Assembly: GCF_016919705.1 (NCBI RefSeq)
Contig: NZ_CP070371.1
Span: 124,001-188,000, forward strand
DNA from: Paracoccus methylovorus
GTDB lineage: Bacteria; Pseudomonadota; Alphaproteobacteria; Rhodobacterales; Rhodobacteraceae
Direction: 5' to 3'
DNA length: 64,000 nucleotides
The notes under the pieces are model-generated. The model did not search any database. It had not been told where the DNA came from and was given only the letters and a program-made list of their open reading frames with translations. Made by a program: the position numbers and the translations under genes. Shown piece by piece: positions 26,872 to 38,082 of this stretch (its first letter is position 1; the number at the start of each line of letters is the position of its first letter).

Positions 26872-28278
26872 TCAGCAGCTGTAATACATCGCGTATTCGA
26901 TGGGGTGGGGGGTGTGCTCATAAGCATAGACCTCTTCCCATTTCAGCTTGATGTAGCCTTCCAACTGGTCGCGGGTGAAGACGTCGCCGGCAAGCAGGAA
27001 GTCCATGTCCTTTTCAAGTTCTTCCAGCGCCTCGCGCAGGCTGCCGCAAACGGTCGGGATCTCGGCCAGTTCCTCGGGCGGCAGATCGTAGAGATCCTTG
27101 TCGGATGCCGGGCCGGGGTCGATCTTGTTCTTGATGCCGTCAAGACCGGCCATCAACAGTGCCGCGAAGGCCAGATAGGGGTTTGCGGCCGGATCGGGGA
27201 AGCGGGCTTCGACGCGCTTGCCCTTGGGCGATTCGGTCCACGGAATACGCACGCAGCCCGAGCGGTTGCGGGCCGAATAGGCGCGCAGCACCGGGGCCTC
27301 GAAGCCGGGGATCAGGCGCTTGTAGCTGTTCGTGGCGGGGTTGGTCAGCGCATTCAGCGCCTTGGCGTGCTTGAGGATGCCGCCGATGAACCACAGCGCC
27401 TCTTGCGACAGGTCGGCATATTTGTCGCCGGCGAACAGCGGCTTGCCGTCCTTCCAGATCGACATGTTGACGTGCATCCCCGAGCCGTTGTCGCCCTTCA
27501 TGGGCTTGGGCATGAATGTCGCGGTCTTGCCATAGGCGGCTGCGACGTTGTGGATGACGTATTTGTATTTCTGGATGTTGTCGGCCTGCTCGACCAGCCC
27601 GCCAAAGATCATGCCAAGCTCGTGCTGGGCGGTGGCGACTTCGTGGTGGTGCTTGTCGACCTTGATGCCCATGCGCTTCATCGTCGACAGCATCTCGCCG
27701 CGGATGTCCTGGGCCGCGTCGATCGGGTTCACCGGGAAATAGCCGCCCTTGTGGGCCGCGCGATGGCCCAGGTTGCCATCCTCATACACCGTGTCGGTGT
27801 TCCATGCCGCATCGGCCGAGTCGATTTCGAACCCGACTTTCTGGGGGCTCACCGCATAGCGTACATCGTCGAACAGAAAGAACTCGGCCTCGGGGCCGAA
27901 ATAGGACGTATCGCCAATGCCGCTGGAGCGCAGATAGGCCTCGGCTTTCAGCGCGGTGCCGCGCGGGTCGCGGGCATAGGGTTCGCCGGTGTCCGGCTCG
28001 ACCACGTTGCAATGCACGCAAAGGGTCTTTTCGGCATAGAACGGGTCGATATAGGCCGAGGACGGGTCCGGCATCAGCTTCATGTCGGACTGGTCGATGG
28101 ACTTCCATCCGGCGATGGACGAGCCGTCGAACATGAAGCCTTCTTCGAAAAAGTCCTCGTCCACCAGATCGACGACCAGCGTCACATGCTGCAACTTGCC
28201 CTTGGGATCGGTAAAGCGGACGTCGACATATTCGACCTCTTCCGTCTTCATCAGATCCAGAACGTCCTTGACTGTCAT
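26872..28278 (-). CDS. glnA: Glutamine synthetase type I
   Basis: Makes glutamine from glutamate, ammonia and ATP. The length of 468 aa matches GSI-beta dodecamers. [19 protein letters not shown], the metal-binding segment [11 protein letters not shown] and the [12 protein letters not shown] loop (here [16 protein letters not shown]) are present. The adenylylation tyrosine lies in [12 protein letters not shown], so activity is likely controlled by GlnE/GlnD/PII. The ATG at 28278 has a GGAGGAAGG ribosome binding site. It is cotranscribed with glnB 77 bp upstream. Confidence 0.97.
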   Translation of the reverse strand: MTVKDVLDLMKTEEVEYVDVRFTDPKGKLQHVTLVVDLVDEDFFEEGFMFDGSSIAGWKSIDQSDMKLMPDPSSAYIDPFYAEKTLCVHCNVVEPDTGEPYARDPRGTALKAEAYLRSSGIGDTSYFGPEAEFFLFDDVRYAVSPQKVGFEIDSADAAWNTDTVYEDGNLGHRAAHKGGYFPVNPIDAAQDIRGEMLSTMKRMGIKVDKHHHEVATAQHELGMIFGGLVEQADNIQKYKYVIHNVAAAYGKTATFMPKPMKGDNGSGMHVNMSIWKDGKPLFAGDKYADLSQEALWFIGGILKHAKALNALTNPATNSYKRLIPGFEAPVLRAYSARNRSGCVRIPWTESPKGKRVEARFPDPAANPYLAFAALLMAGLDGIKNKIDPGPASDKDLYDLPPEELAEIPTVCGSLREALEELEKDMDFLLAGDVFTRDQLEGYIKLKWEEVYAYEHTPHPIEYAMYYSC

Positions 28279-28355
28279 TGGGAACCTTCCTCCATCAGTC
28301 TGCCCGGCGCCGCCGCCGGGCATGGGTAATCGGTTAATTCTGCGGGTTGGCGAAA

Positions 28356-30365
<2,010 letters not shown>

Positions 30366-30448
30366 ACTTTCCGCTCGCAAGTGGTAAAAGGCTTTGCTAA
30401 GAGGGGCGCCGATCCATCGCTGCCGGTTCCGGTCGGCGCTGGTCGGAT

Positions 30449-30533
30449 GCGGGTGTGGCGAAATTGGCAGACGCACCAGATTTAGGTTCTGGCGCCGCAA
30501 GGCGTGGGGGTTCAAGTCCCTCCACCCGCACCA
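30449..30533 (+). tRNA. tRNA-Leu (anticodon UAG)
   Basis: An 85-nt gene. The acceptor stem GCGGGTG pairs with CACCCGC, and discriminator A and CCA are encoded. The anticodon stem CCAGA/TCTGG encloses the loop TTTAGGT with anticodon TAG. A long variable arm (GGCGCCGCAAGGCGT) and the T-arm GTTCAAGTCC are typical of leucine tRNAs. Integrase remnants start just downstream, so the 3' end probably served as an attachment site. Confidence 0.97.
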
Positions 30534-30539
30534 CATTGA

Positions 30540-30857
30540 AATCAAGAGCTTGCGTCAAGGAAATGACGGGGGATTCGCCCAGATTTTCCCGCGATTTTGG
30601 CAGAGTTTCCCAACAGTTTCCGACGTTCTTTATTCGCCCTCGGCGGTCCTGTGCCGTCTTAGATGCCCGCGACTGGCTGGCCTGCGCTCGGTATTTCCGA
30701 ACCATGGCCAGTGTTTGTGATCGGTGACTGCCTGTATCTCCGCGTCCGAACAACCGGCTTCGGCAAACTGCTTCGCGGCGGCGTATCGCCATCCGGGGCG
30801 CGGTATTTCTGGACGGTTGAGAGCGTCTTGTGACCCGTAACGGACAGTATTTCAATG
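30540..30857 (-). pseudogene. Remnants of tyrosine-recombinase (integrase) C-termini
   Basis: Two decayed integrase C-terminal ends are readable on the minus strand in different frames. At about 30776-30843 there is VTGHKTLSTVQKYRAP, and at about 30580-30722 SQTLAMVRKYRAQASQSRAS followed by a polar tail. Both carry the GH..L..V.KY pattern that precedes the catalytic tyrosine. They point toward the 3' end of the tRNA-Leu gene, where an integrated element's integrase would lie. The rest of the genes are missing, so this is a scar of one or two past integrations. Confidence 0.65.
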
Positions 30858-31928
30858 TCAGGACATTCGCCGGACAAGCGGGCATTTATGCCGGGCTTCC
30901 GACCACGCTCGACTTTCAGAGAAATTCTCTCTGGTCATGTACGTCCAGACATTTGCATCCTTGATGAACCCATTCTCGACCAACTGGTTTACTAATTCGA
31001 CCTCATCTAGTTCGCCCCAAGTGACATGGTTTGCCACGCGTTGTGTTTCCGGCATCCAGTTAGCAATGATGGTATCAATCACCAACGGTTTTCTTCCACT
31101 GAATGCGGTCAGGTGGCGGACGATATGCTTATGCGCATCGTGACTACGGCGAAGAATGATACATGCTTCCTGATCAGGGTTGGAAACGTAACTCAGCAGA
31201 TGAAAGGCAGAGCTATCAAGCCCAACAATCTTGCGGGCGGCCTTGAACATCGAAAGTTGTTTCGAGACGGACATTTTCTCCGGGTAGATAGGTGTATATC
31301 CTTGGGCGCGCATGTTCCGCTCAAGAAATCTCTCTCCTATAATGCCGCCCTTTCCAGAGAAGCGCGTGCGAGAAATATAGATATTATCTGGACCATTCGG
31401 TTCGATTTTTTCCATTGTCCGGTTGACGAAGGCGCGGAACTCGGGTGTTCCGGATGAAATTGCCCCGATGCCAAACCCCTGCCCAGGAACAAGGATCTCT
31501 TCAAACTCGGTCGGCTCTGTAACGATTTCGATGCGATGACCGTTTAGAAAGATTTCCATCATTTCTACCCGGTATCTTGTAGTGACGTCTATGTAACCAT
31601 GGCGGGGAACGAATACGACGCTTTCGAACTTGTCGAGATCGAGAGCCCATAACCGCGAGATCGTCTCGGTAATGAAATGACCGAAATGTCCGAAATAGAT
31701 CCCACCCCAAAGGTGCTTGCCGGCCATCTTCCGTGTCGGCGTCGGTTCGCCCATAATCTCTGGCGTGCATCTCCCGCCGCTTCGCCAAGTTGCAGCTTTT
31801 GCCAAGTCCTTGCCTGCATACCATATTCCCGGAGCATCCCGAATGGTCGCCGCAGGGCAGACAATGGCATTTTGGATGGATTGTATGTCGCGAGACCAGC
31901 CGCTATCCGGTAGCGGTTCTTTGGGCAT
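30858..31928 (-). CDS. Glycosyltransferase family 61 protein
   Basis: A 356-aa putative glycosyltransferase. GHFGHFITETISRLWAL and the later NIYISRTR...IIGERFLER and FKAARKIVGLDSSAFHLLSY segments match the GT61/DUF563 pattern. The ATG at 31928 is chosen because CAGGAG lies 7 nt upstream. Base composition is visibly more AT-rich than the surrounding genes, consistent with acquisition. It diverges from a second glycosyltransferase gene at 32065. The acceptor, probably a surface polysaccharide, is unknown. Confidence 0.8.
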   Translation of the reverse strand: MPKEPLPDSGWSRDIQSIQNAIVCPAATIRDAPGIWYAGKDLAKAATWRSGGRCTPEIMGEPTPTRKMAGKHLWGGIYFGHFGHFITETISRLWALDLDKFESVVFVPRHGYIDVTTRYRVEMMEIFLNGHRIEIVTEPTEFEEILVPGQGFGIGAISSGTPEFRAFVNRTMEKIEPNGPDNIYISRTRFSGKGGIIGERFLERNMRAQGYTPIYPEKMSVSKQLSMFKAARKIVGLDSSAFHLLSYVSNPDQEACIILRRSHDAHKHIVRHLTAFSGRKPLVIDTIIANWMPETQRVANHVTWGELDEVELVNQLVENGFIKDANVWTYMTRENFSESRAWSEARHKCPLVRRMS

Positions 31929-32064
31929 ACGTGGCTCCTGACGTGGGAATAAGGCTGTATCAGGTATACAAGCAGAAACTGCGATGGAGGTCCATCTGAA
32001 CAAATTGTCGCATGTATCTATTTTTCGGCCGTGTTAATATCTGGTAATTGGGGCCGGAGGGAAA

Positions 32065-32928
32065 ATGAAGGCGCAAGACATACAGATTGTGGGGGTATGC
32101 CGTTTTGCAATGCTGGGTCGGGGCGACTGGAAGGCCTACAGAGGTAAGGCTGAGCACGAACTGACCGCAATATACGAAGAAAAGGCCAAAGAGTTATTCG
32201 CCCGAAAGCGGATTGAACGCAGATTGGCTACGTTTGAGCATTTGACGCTTGGGTCGATGCGAAATCAGACCGACCCCAATTTCCGCTTTCTGGTTGTTTC
32301 ATCTGATCGTATGCCCGCGACCTATCGCAAACGCCTTGAAATGCTATGCGCAGATGTTCAGCAGGTCATCCTGCGGTTCGTGCCCCCGATGCATGTGTCA
32401 GACACTATGCATCAGTTCTTTACCGAGTTCGAAATGAACATGGCCGATATCGTACAGTTTCGTCTTGATGACGACGACTGTGTGGCCAAGGATTATATCC
32501 GCAGGCTGCGACGTCACGCGGCTGGTATGTGGCGGAATGCGAATTTTGCAGTCAGTTTCCCCTCGATTTATTATTGCGTCACGGACGGCCCGACCGGCGG
32601 GGTTTATGATTGGTATAGCCCGTTCTTCAGTGCGGGAACGGCGATCCGGCATAACACCAAGACCGTTTTCGATTTCGGACACTACAAGATCCCTCAACAT
32701 TTAGTGGCGGCGACAGATCCCCATTTTCCGTGCGTTGTTACCCACGCAGGAGACAACGACACCCCCCGCCACGAGGCGGCGATCCTGCGCAAGCGCGGAA
32801 TGTCAAAAGCTGATCCCAGCCGCGTGTTGCGCGATCTCGGGAGGCATTTCGATTTTCTCTCCGACAAGGGCCGGAAGCTTGCAACCTTGCCAAAGCATAT
32901 TCGGGAAAGGGCCCGCGAAGACGCCTGA
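32065..32928 (+). CDS. Putative rhamnosyltransferase-like glycosyltransferase
   Basis: A 287-aa protein resembling the bacterial putative rhamnosyl transferase family. A GVCRFAMLGRGDWKAY N-terminus, RLATFEHLTLGSMRNQTDPN followed by FRFLVVSSDRMP, and the acidic metal-binding motif FRLDDDDCVAKDYI (DxD-type) are visible. It lies on the opposite strand from the GT61 gene with about 136 bp between them, and is likewise AT-richer. The sugar and acceptor are unknown; the family name is only indicative. Confidence 0.75.
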   Translation: MKAQDIQIVGVCRFAMLGRGDWKAYRGKAEHELTAIYEEKAKELFARKRIERRLATFEHLTLGSMRNQTDPNFRFLVVSSDRMPATYRKRLEMLCADVQQVILRFVPPMHVSDTMHQFFTEFEMNMADIVQFRLDDDDCVAKDYIRRLRRHAAGMWRNANFAVSFPSIYYCVTDGPTGGVYDWYSPFFSAGTAIRHNTKTVFDFGHYKIPQHLVAATDPHFPCVVTHAGDNDTPRHEAAILRKRGMSKADPSRVLRDLGRHFDFLSDKGRKLATLPKHIRERAREDA

Positions 32929-33290
32929 CCAGGGCAGGCATTTCGTTCATAAAGCCGATTTCAACCCCGTCACTTAGGGTTCTGCGGGCTGCGCGGAGGG
33001 ACAGGCGGGCGTTCTTGACATTGCTTATTGCTGTCGTGCCAGCATGGGTGGCAGAGCGGACGTCCGGCCCGTTCCGACACTCGGGAAGGTGGGTACAAGG
33101 AGCCATGAATGCGCTGCAACCGGAGGCTGTCATGCGAGTTGCAAGGACCGTTCAGTAATAATTGATAAATAACAGATGGTTAAATAAACTCACTGCGGAT
33201 TTACTTACCTGTCCTAAAGGGCAACTGGCTGAAAGCGATCAGATCGTTTTAATTGTATCTTATTAGGTGTTCTCTCTTGTTGGTTGGTGA
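32929..33290. other. AT-rich gap downstream of the glycosyltransferase genes
   Basis: 362 bp without a convincing gene. The part 33150-33290 is markedly AT-rich (TAATAATTGATAAATAACAG region) and probably holds the promoter of the gene at 33291. No copy of the tRNA-Leu 3' end was recognised here, so the right border of the supposed island is unknown. Confidence 0.5.
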
Positions 33291-33773
33291 ATGATGTTGG
33301 TGAATGGTAAGGCTCTGCATGTCTCGGACATGCATTATCCTCTTGGTGACAATGACAGCCTGGTGTTTCTGCAGGTTTTGGGGATCGGGGTCGGCTGTCC
33401 GGGTTTCTCGGGCTCGGTCGCGGACTGGTGCGAACAGGGGTTTTCCATCTGCGAAAGCTACCTGCTTGAGGTGCAGGCCCTGTTTCTCAATGGCGATCCT
33501 CTGGGCTTTCTGGCCATGGCCGAGGCGCAGTTCGACGCCGAACTTGCCGATGAAGTGTTGCTCCATGCCGGTGCCCTGCTGAATGGCGTGGCTTTCCGTC
33601 GCCTGGCAGGGCGGCTGGAATTGGTCGAGACGGGCGATGTGCCGATGGGTCTTGATTGGAAGGTCATCGCCAACCTGTGGTGCGCGATGGAGACGACCAA
33701 GGGCGACATGCGCATGCCGCGTCTGGACCCGACTTTCGAAAAGCGGATGCGGATGGCGATGCGGCTGTCCTAA
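33291..33773 (+). CDS. Protein of unknown function
   Basis: A 160-aa soluble-looking protein without a signal peptide or membrane segment. The sequence is acidic in the middle (MAEAQFDAELADEVLLHAGA) and ends in a basic, Met-rich tail (FEKRMRMAMRLS). It contains three Cys (in GVGCPG, DWCEQ and SICES) and two phrases rich in Val/Leu that suggest a small alpha/beta fold. Codon usage is like the host core, unlike the two glycosyltransferase genes before it. An AT-rich promoter region precedes it. I do not recognise the family. Confidence 0.65.
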   Translation: MMLVNGKALHVSDMHYPLGDNDSLVFLQVLGIGVGCPGFSGSVADWCEQGFSICESYLLEVQALFLNGDPLGFLAMAEAQFDAELADEVLLHAGALLNGVAFRRLAGRLELVETGDVPMGLDWKVIANLWCAMETTKGDMRMPRLDPTFEKRMRMAMRLS

Positions 33774-33885
33774 GCGGCGGTCTGTTTTCCGGGGCCGGGT
33801 CTTTGGCACGATCAGGCCCTGGGATGCTTGGATCGCCTGCCGGTTTTGGCTATGAAGGCGGTCCAGTCATCAAAGGACGCTGCCC

Positions 33886-36189
33886 GTGGACGCAACCGCT
33901 CGCATAGCCCGCACCATCGCCGCCGAGATCAGCGCCAGCCCCGCCCAGGTATCGGCGGCGGCGGCTTTGCTGGACGGGGGCGCGACCGTGCCCTTTGTCG
34001 CGCGCTATCGCAAAGAGGTCACGGGCGGGCTGGACGATACCCAGTTGCGCACCCTGTCGGAACGGCTGGGCTATCTGCGCGAGCTTGAGACGCGACGGGC
34101 GGCAATTCTGGAATCGATCCGGGGTCAGGACAAACTGACCGACGCGCTTGCGCGCTCGATCGCCGGGGCGGAAACCAAGGCCACGCTTGAGGATATCTAC
34201 CTGCCCTTCAAGCCCAAACGTCGCACCAAGGCGATGATCGCCCGGGAAAACGGGCTGGAGCCGCTGCTTCGTGCGATACAGGAAAACCGCACTGCCGAGC
34301 CCGAGGCGTTGGCGGCGGGCTACGTTACCGAGGCGGTCGCGGATGTGAAATCGGCACTGGACGGCGCGCGCGACATTCTGGTCGAAGAGCTTTCCGAAAA
34401 TGCGGTGTTGCTGGGGCGGTTGCGCGAATTCATGCAGGCCGAGGCGGTGATTTCGGCCAAGGTCGTGCCGGGCAAAGAGCAGGTCGGCGCCAAGTTCAGC
34501 GATTACTTCGACCAAAGCGAGAAATGGGCAAGTATCCCCGCCCACCGGGCGCTGGCGATCCTGCGTGGCGCCAAGGAAGAGGTGCTGACAATCGGAATCG
34601 CCCCCGAGCCCGAGACGGGCACCGCCCGGGCCGAGGGAATCGTCGCCTCGGGCTTGGGCCGGCTGGGGGAAGGGCCGGGCGACCGCTGGCTGCGCAAGGT
34701 CGCCGGCTGGTGCTGGCGGGTGCGGCTGTCGAACACCATGTATATCGACCTTCTGACCGAGTTGCGCATGCGGGCGCATGCTGAGGCGATCCGGGTGTTC
34801 GCCCGCAATCTTCGGGATTTGCTGTTGGCCTCGCCCGCCGGGCAGCGGCCCACCATCGGGTTGGACCCGGGCATCCGCACCGGCGTAAAACTGGCGGCAG
34901 TCGACGGCACCGGCAAGGTCGTCGAAACCGCGACGCTTTATCCCTTTCCGCCGAAATCCGATTTGCGTGGGGCCGAGGCGGCGCTGGCAGCCGCCATCAT
35001 GCGCCACAAGATCGAGTTGATCGCCATCGGCAACGGAACCGCCAGCCGCGAGACCGAGCGTTTCGTGGCCGAGGTGCTCAAGCGCCTGCCTGAAAGCGTG
35101 AAGACCCCGCTCAAGGTGATCGTGTCCGAAGCCGGCGCCTCGGTCTATTCCGCCTCCGAACTGGCGGCGAAAGAATTCCCGGATCTGGACGTGTCGCTGC
35201 GCGGCGCGGTCTCGATCGCCCGGCGTTTGCAAGATCCGCTGGCCGAGCTGGTGAAGGTGCCGCCCGAGGCGATCGGCGTCGGCCAGTACCAGCATGACGT
35301 GGACCAGCGGCAATTGGCCAAGACGCTGGAGGCGGTGGTCGAGGATGCGGTGAACGCGGTCGGGGTGGACCTGAATACGGCCTCGGCACCGTTGCTTGCG
35401 CATGTCGCGGGTCTGGGGCCCTCGCTGGCGCAGAACATCGTCGCGCATCGGGATGCACAGGGGGCTTTCCACTCTCGCGCGGCGTTGAAGAAGGTGACGG
35501 GTCTTGGCCCGCGCGCTTTCGAGCAATGCGCCGGCTTCCTGCGTATCCGCGACGGTGATGAGCCGCTCGATGCCTCGACCGTCCACCCCGAGGCTTACGG
35601 CGTCGCGCGCAAGATCGTCTCGGCTTGTGGCCGCGATATCCGCCAGATCATGGGCAATGGTGCGGCGCTCAGGGACATCCGGGCCGAGGCCTTTGTCGAC
35701 GACAAGTTCGGTTTGCCGACCATTCGCGATATTCTGGCAGAGTTGGAAAAGCCCGGCCGCGACCCGCGTCCCAGCTTTATCACCGCCAGCTTCGCCGAGG
35801 GGGTCGAGGCGATCGGCGACCTGCGCCCGGGCATGCAGCTTGAGGGCACGGTGACGAATGTGGCGGCCTTCGGCGCTTTCGTGGATGTCGGCGTGCATCA
35901 GGATGGGCTGGTGCATATCAGCCAGCTTGCTGATCGTTTCGTGAAAGACCCCAACGAGGTGGTGAAAGTTGGTGATGTGGTCAAAGTGCGGGTGACCGAG
36001 GTCGACGTGGCGCGCAAACGCATCGGCCTGACGATGCGCAAGGATGGCGGCGCCAGCGCCAAGGACGCGCAGAAGGAACGCGATCCTAAGCCCCAGCCGG
36101 CGCGCGGACCGAAATCCGCCTCTCCCTCAGGCAACGGGCAGCCCGGTGCGCTTGGGGCTGCGCTGCTGAATGCGTTGCGGAAGAATTAG
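33886..36189 (+). CDS. tex: Tex-family RNA-binding transcription accessory protein
   Basis: A 767-aa Tex protein. The Tex N-terminal helical domain (about residues 1-190, IAAEISASPAQVSAAAALL) is followed by a YqgF/RNase H-like domain (PTIGLDPGIRTGVKLAAVD), helix-hairpin-helix segments (LNTASAPLLAHVAGLGPSLA) and a C-terminal S1 domain (LEGTVTNVAAFGAFVDVGVH). Tex binds nucleic acid and influences transcription. The start is GTG at 33886, with AAGGA about 8 nt upstream. A Lys/Pro-rich low-complexity tail ends the protein. Confidence 0.94.
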   Translation: MDATARIARTIAAEISASPAQVSAAAALLDGGATVPFVARYRKEVTGGLDDTQLRTLSERLGYLRELETRRAAILESIRGQDKLTDALARSIAGAETKATLEDIYLPFKPKRRTKAMIARENGLEPLLRAIQENRTAEPEALAAGYVTEAVADVKSALDGARDILVEELSENAVLLGRLREFMQAEAVISAKVVPGKEQVGAKFSDYFDQSEKWASIPAHRALAILRGAKEEVLTIGIAPEPETGTARAEGIVASGLGRLGEGPGDRWLRKVAGWCWRVRLSNTMYIDLLTELRMRAHAEAIRVFARNLRDLLLASPAGQRPTIGLDPGIRTGVKLAAVDGTGKVVETATLYPFPPKSDLRGAEAALAAAIMRHKIELIAIGNGTASRETERFVAEVLKRLPESVKTPLKVIVSEAGASVYSASELAAKEFPDLDVSLRGAVSIARRLQDPLAELVKVPPEAIGVGQYQHDVDQRQLAKTLEAVVEDAVNAVGVDLNTASAPLLAHVAGLGPSLAQNIVAHRDAQGAFHSRAALKKVTGLGPRAFEQCAGFLRIRDGDEPLDASTVHPEAYGVARKIVSACGRDIRQIMGNGAALRDIRAEAFVDDKFGLPTIRDILAELEKPGRDPRPSFITASFAEGVEAIGDLRPGMQLEGTVTNVAAFGAFVDVGVHQDGLVHISQLADRFVKDPNEVVKVGDVVKVRVTEVDVARKRIGLTMRKDGGASAKDAQKERDPKPQPARGPKSASPSGNGQPGALGAALLNALRKN

Positions 36190-36259
36190 GGGCGCTGCCC
36201 CCACCACGCCTGCGGCGCGGCTCCCCCGGGATATTTGGGCACGAAAGAAGCGCTGAATA
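36190..36259 (+). repeat. Extragenic repeat element between tex and pdxY
   Basis: The convergent gap is almost filled by one element: a GC-rich part with small hairpins (GGGGCGCTGCCCC), then the core GGGATATTTGGGCACGAAAG at 36228-36247. The core matches 20 of 22 or more bases of the copy at 37555-37576 and is related to both arms at 20309-20373. Similar elements are common after genes in Rhodobacterales. Confidence 0.75.
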
Positions 36260-37096
36260 TCAAGGAGTGAGCAGGGCGGCGCGGAACTCGGGGTCGGAAA
36301 GTACGACTTCCTTGGTGCCTAGCCCGGCCGCCCGGCTCAGCGCGCGCGAGGTTTGTATTTGAGCGAATTCGACCGCCTGCGGCAGCCTCTGCCCACGCCC
36401 CAGCGCGGCGATAACCAGCCCCGCGAAAAGGTCTCCGGTCCCGGCCAGCGCCACGGGCAGATGCGGCGTCGGATGGCGTGTCAGTCCTTTCGACCCCAGG
36501 ATTACGCTTTCCAGCATCCCGGCTTCGGTTTCGTGCAGCTTGCAGCCGGTAACGATCAACTGTGCCTCGGGTGCCATTCGCAAGGCCTGCGCGGCGCGCG
36601 GAATATCGGCCAGTTCGGCGATGGGCTGGTCGGTCAGCCAGGCGATCTCGAACGGGTTGGGCGAGGCGATATCGGCCATCGGCAGCAGCCGGTTGCGGAA
36701 AATGTCGGCGATCTCCCTGGGCACATAAAGACCGGGCTGTTCGTCGCCCAGTACCGGGTCGCAGTAATAACGCAGCTGCGGATTGGCAGCTTTGGCGCGC
36801 GCGACAAAATCGGCGGTCAGATGCGCCACCTCGACCGAGCCGATATAGCCCGTCAGCAGAAAATCCGCCCGTTCGGGCAGGCCACGTTCCCAAGCGCCCT
36901 GCAACAGGTCGGCAAAGAAATCAGCCGGCAGCGCCCGGCCGCGCAGCGTCGGATAGTCGGGCGTGTTGGAAAAGATCACCGTGGGAATCGGCGCCACTTC
37001 CAGCCCGGTGGCCAACATTGGAAACACCGCCGCTGAATTGCCGACATGGCCCATGACCACCTGGCTTTGAATCGAGATCACCAGTGGGCGGCTCAT
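36260..37096 (-). CDS. pdxY: Pyridoxal kinase PdxY
   Basis: Phosphorylates pyridoxal to PLP in vitamin B6 salvage. It is a 278-aa ribokinase-like protein with the N-terminal SIQSQVVMGHVGNSAAVFP motif, the DPVLGD motif, and the C-terminal anion-hole motif GTGDLFAGLVIAALG with the catalytic Asp. The ATG at 37096 overlaps the MOSC stop by 4 bp and gives the typical N-terminus MSRPLVISIQSQV, whereas the longer extension does not. It is cotranscribed with the MOSC gene. Confidence 0.94.
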   Translation of the reverse strand: MSRPLVISIQSQVVMGHVGNSAAVFPMLATGLEVAPIPTVIFSNTPDYPTLRGRALPADFFADLLQGAWERGLPERADFLLTGYIGSVEVAHLTADFVARAKAANPQLRYYCDPVLGDEQPGLYVPREIADIFRNRLLPMADIASPNPFEIAWLTDQPIAELADIPRAAQALRMAPEAQLIVTGCKLHETEAGMLESVILGSKGLTRHPTPHLPVALAGTGDLFAGLVIAALGRGQRLPQAVEFAQIQTSRALSRAAGLGTKEVVLSDPEFRAALLTP

Positions 37097-37836
37097 GCTT
37101 TGCCCTCCAACCGCTTCGACCAGTCCTCGACCCGGCCGCTTTCCAGACGGCGAACGGCATAGCGCCGCCAACCATCGGCCAAAACATCCAGCGCGGCGAT
37201 GCCCTGCAACTCGTCAAGGTTCAGCCGGTCCACGTAAAGCGCATGCCAAAGCCGGTGCAGCGTCCAGTCCGGCGCCAGACGGTCGATCAAGTCCAGCCGG
37301 TCGCCGGGCCCAACAATGCCCGGTTCCAACACGCGATAATACCAGCCGGTGCGTCCGGTATCCTGTACGCGCCGTGCCATGTTGGCGACGCCGAAGCGGT
37401 GGTTCAGCTTCCAGCAAGGCTGCCGGCCCTGACTGACCTGCACCAGCGCTGCCCCCAGCCGAAAGGTGTCGCCCACCGCGACATTCGCCTCGCTTAACCC
37501 ACGGGTGGAAATATTCTCGCCAAATGCGCCGGGCGCATCCAGCAAGGTCCTGGTTTCATTCGTGCCCAAATATCCCACGGGGGTCCGGGGGTGTGAAACC
37601 CCCGCTTCTGCTGGTGACGTCTGTTCCAGTTCGACCCGCCAGACAGCGTAATGGTCAAAGGGATAGTGATGCACGGCCTTTTCCGGCCCGCCATGCACGC
37701 GGCGATCCGCTTGTTCGTCGCCCTCGAATCCTTCGCGGCCCAGCATCAACGGGCGGTTCGCCGGGCGCTTGTCGATTCCGCTTTTCTGGTCGCTTCCGGG
37801 CAAGAAAGTGGCCTTGCCCGTCAAAAGGATGATTTC
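37093..37836 (-). CDS. YiiM-like MOSC-domain protein with an in-frame repeat insertion
   Basis: A 247-aa protein of the YiiM/MOSC family (Mo-cofactor carrier or reductase-like). Motifs GFEGDEQADRRVHGGPEKAV and GAFGENISTRGLSEANVAVGD, and LVQVSQGRQPCWKLNHRFG with the conserved Cys, are intact. The GTG at 37836 is chosen because it matches the family N-terminus; a TTG at 37881 is also in frame. Between the VWRVELEQ and DAPGAFGEN segments the protein carries about 22 extra residues (GVSHPRTPVGYLGTNE) that are encoded by a copy of the extragenic repeat. The reading frame survives. Confidence 0.85.
   Translation of the reverse strand, partial: EIILLTGKATFLPGSDQKSGIDKRPANRPLMLGREGFEGDEQADRRVHGGPEKAVHHYPFDHYAVWRVELEQTSPAEAGVSHPRTPVGYLGTNETRTLLDAPGAFGENISTRGLSEANVAVGDTFRLGAALVQVSQGRQPCWKLNHRFGVANMARRVQDTGRTGWYYRVLEPGIVGPGDRLDLIDRLAPDWTLHRLWHALYVDRLNLDELQGIAALDVLADGWRRYAVRRLESGRVEDWSKRLEGKA
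37555..37610 (-). repeat. Extragenic repeat copy inside the MOSC coding sequence
   Basis: On the minus strand a CGGGGG/CCCCCG hairpin (37586-37604) precedes GGGATATTTGGGCACGAATG at 37557-37576. This is the same layout as the element at 36190-36259, differing from its core by one base in the last part. It is translated in frame within the MOSC gene. Confidence 0.8.
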
Positions 37837-38082
37837 CACCGTGGTTTTCCCGTGCTGGCGTATTGCGGCCAGATTAGCCAAAGCTTCGGCAGGCTCAAGA
37901 GAAGCGAAGGGGATTTTCCCGGCAATGCTGTCGCTTACGGTATGCCTGTGGCGGTGGCACTGCTGTCAGAATCTGCCCGGATATTGCGCAAGCAGGTAGC
38001 TGGCGGGTGCGCAGGGGGCGGGATGTGTTGCGGGTGCGCGATTGCGGTGGCACCTGCAAAAGCAACCCGGATCAGGAACCAG

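Noticed and set aside
30540..30857. A complete small gene after tRNA-Leu
   Set aside because: Short frames in this stretch match only integrase ends in two different frames, fitting decay rather than an intact gene.
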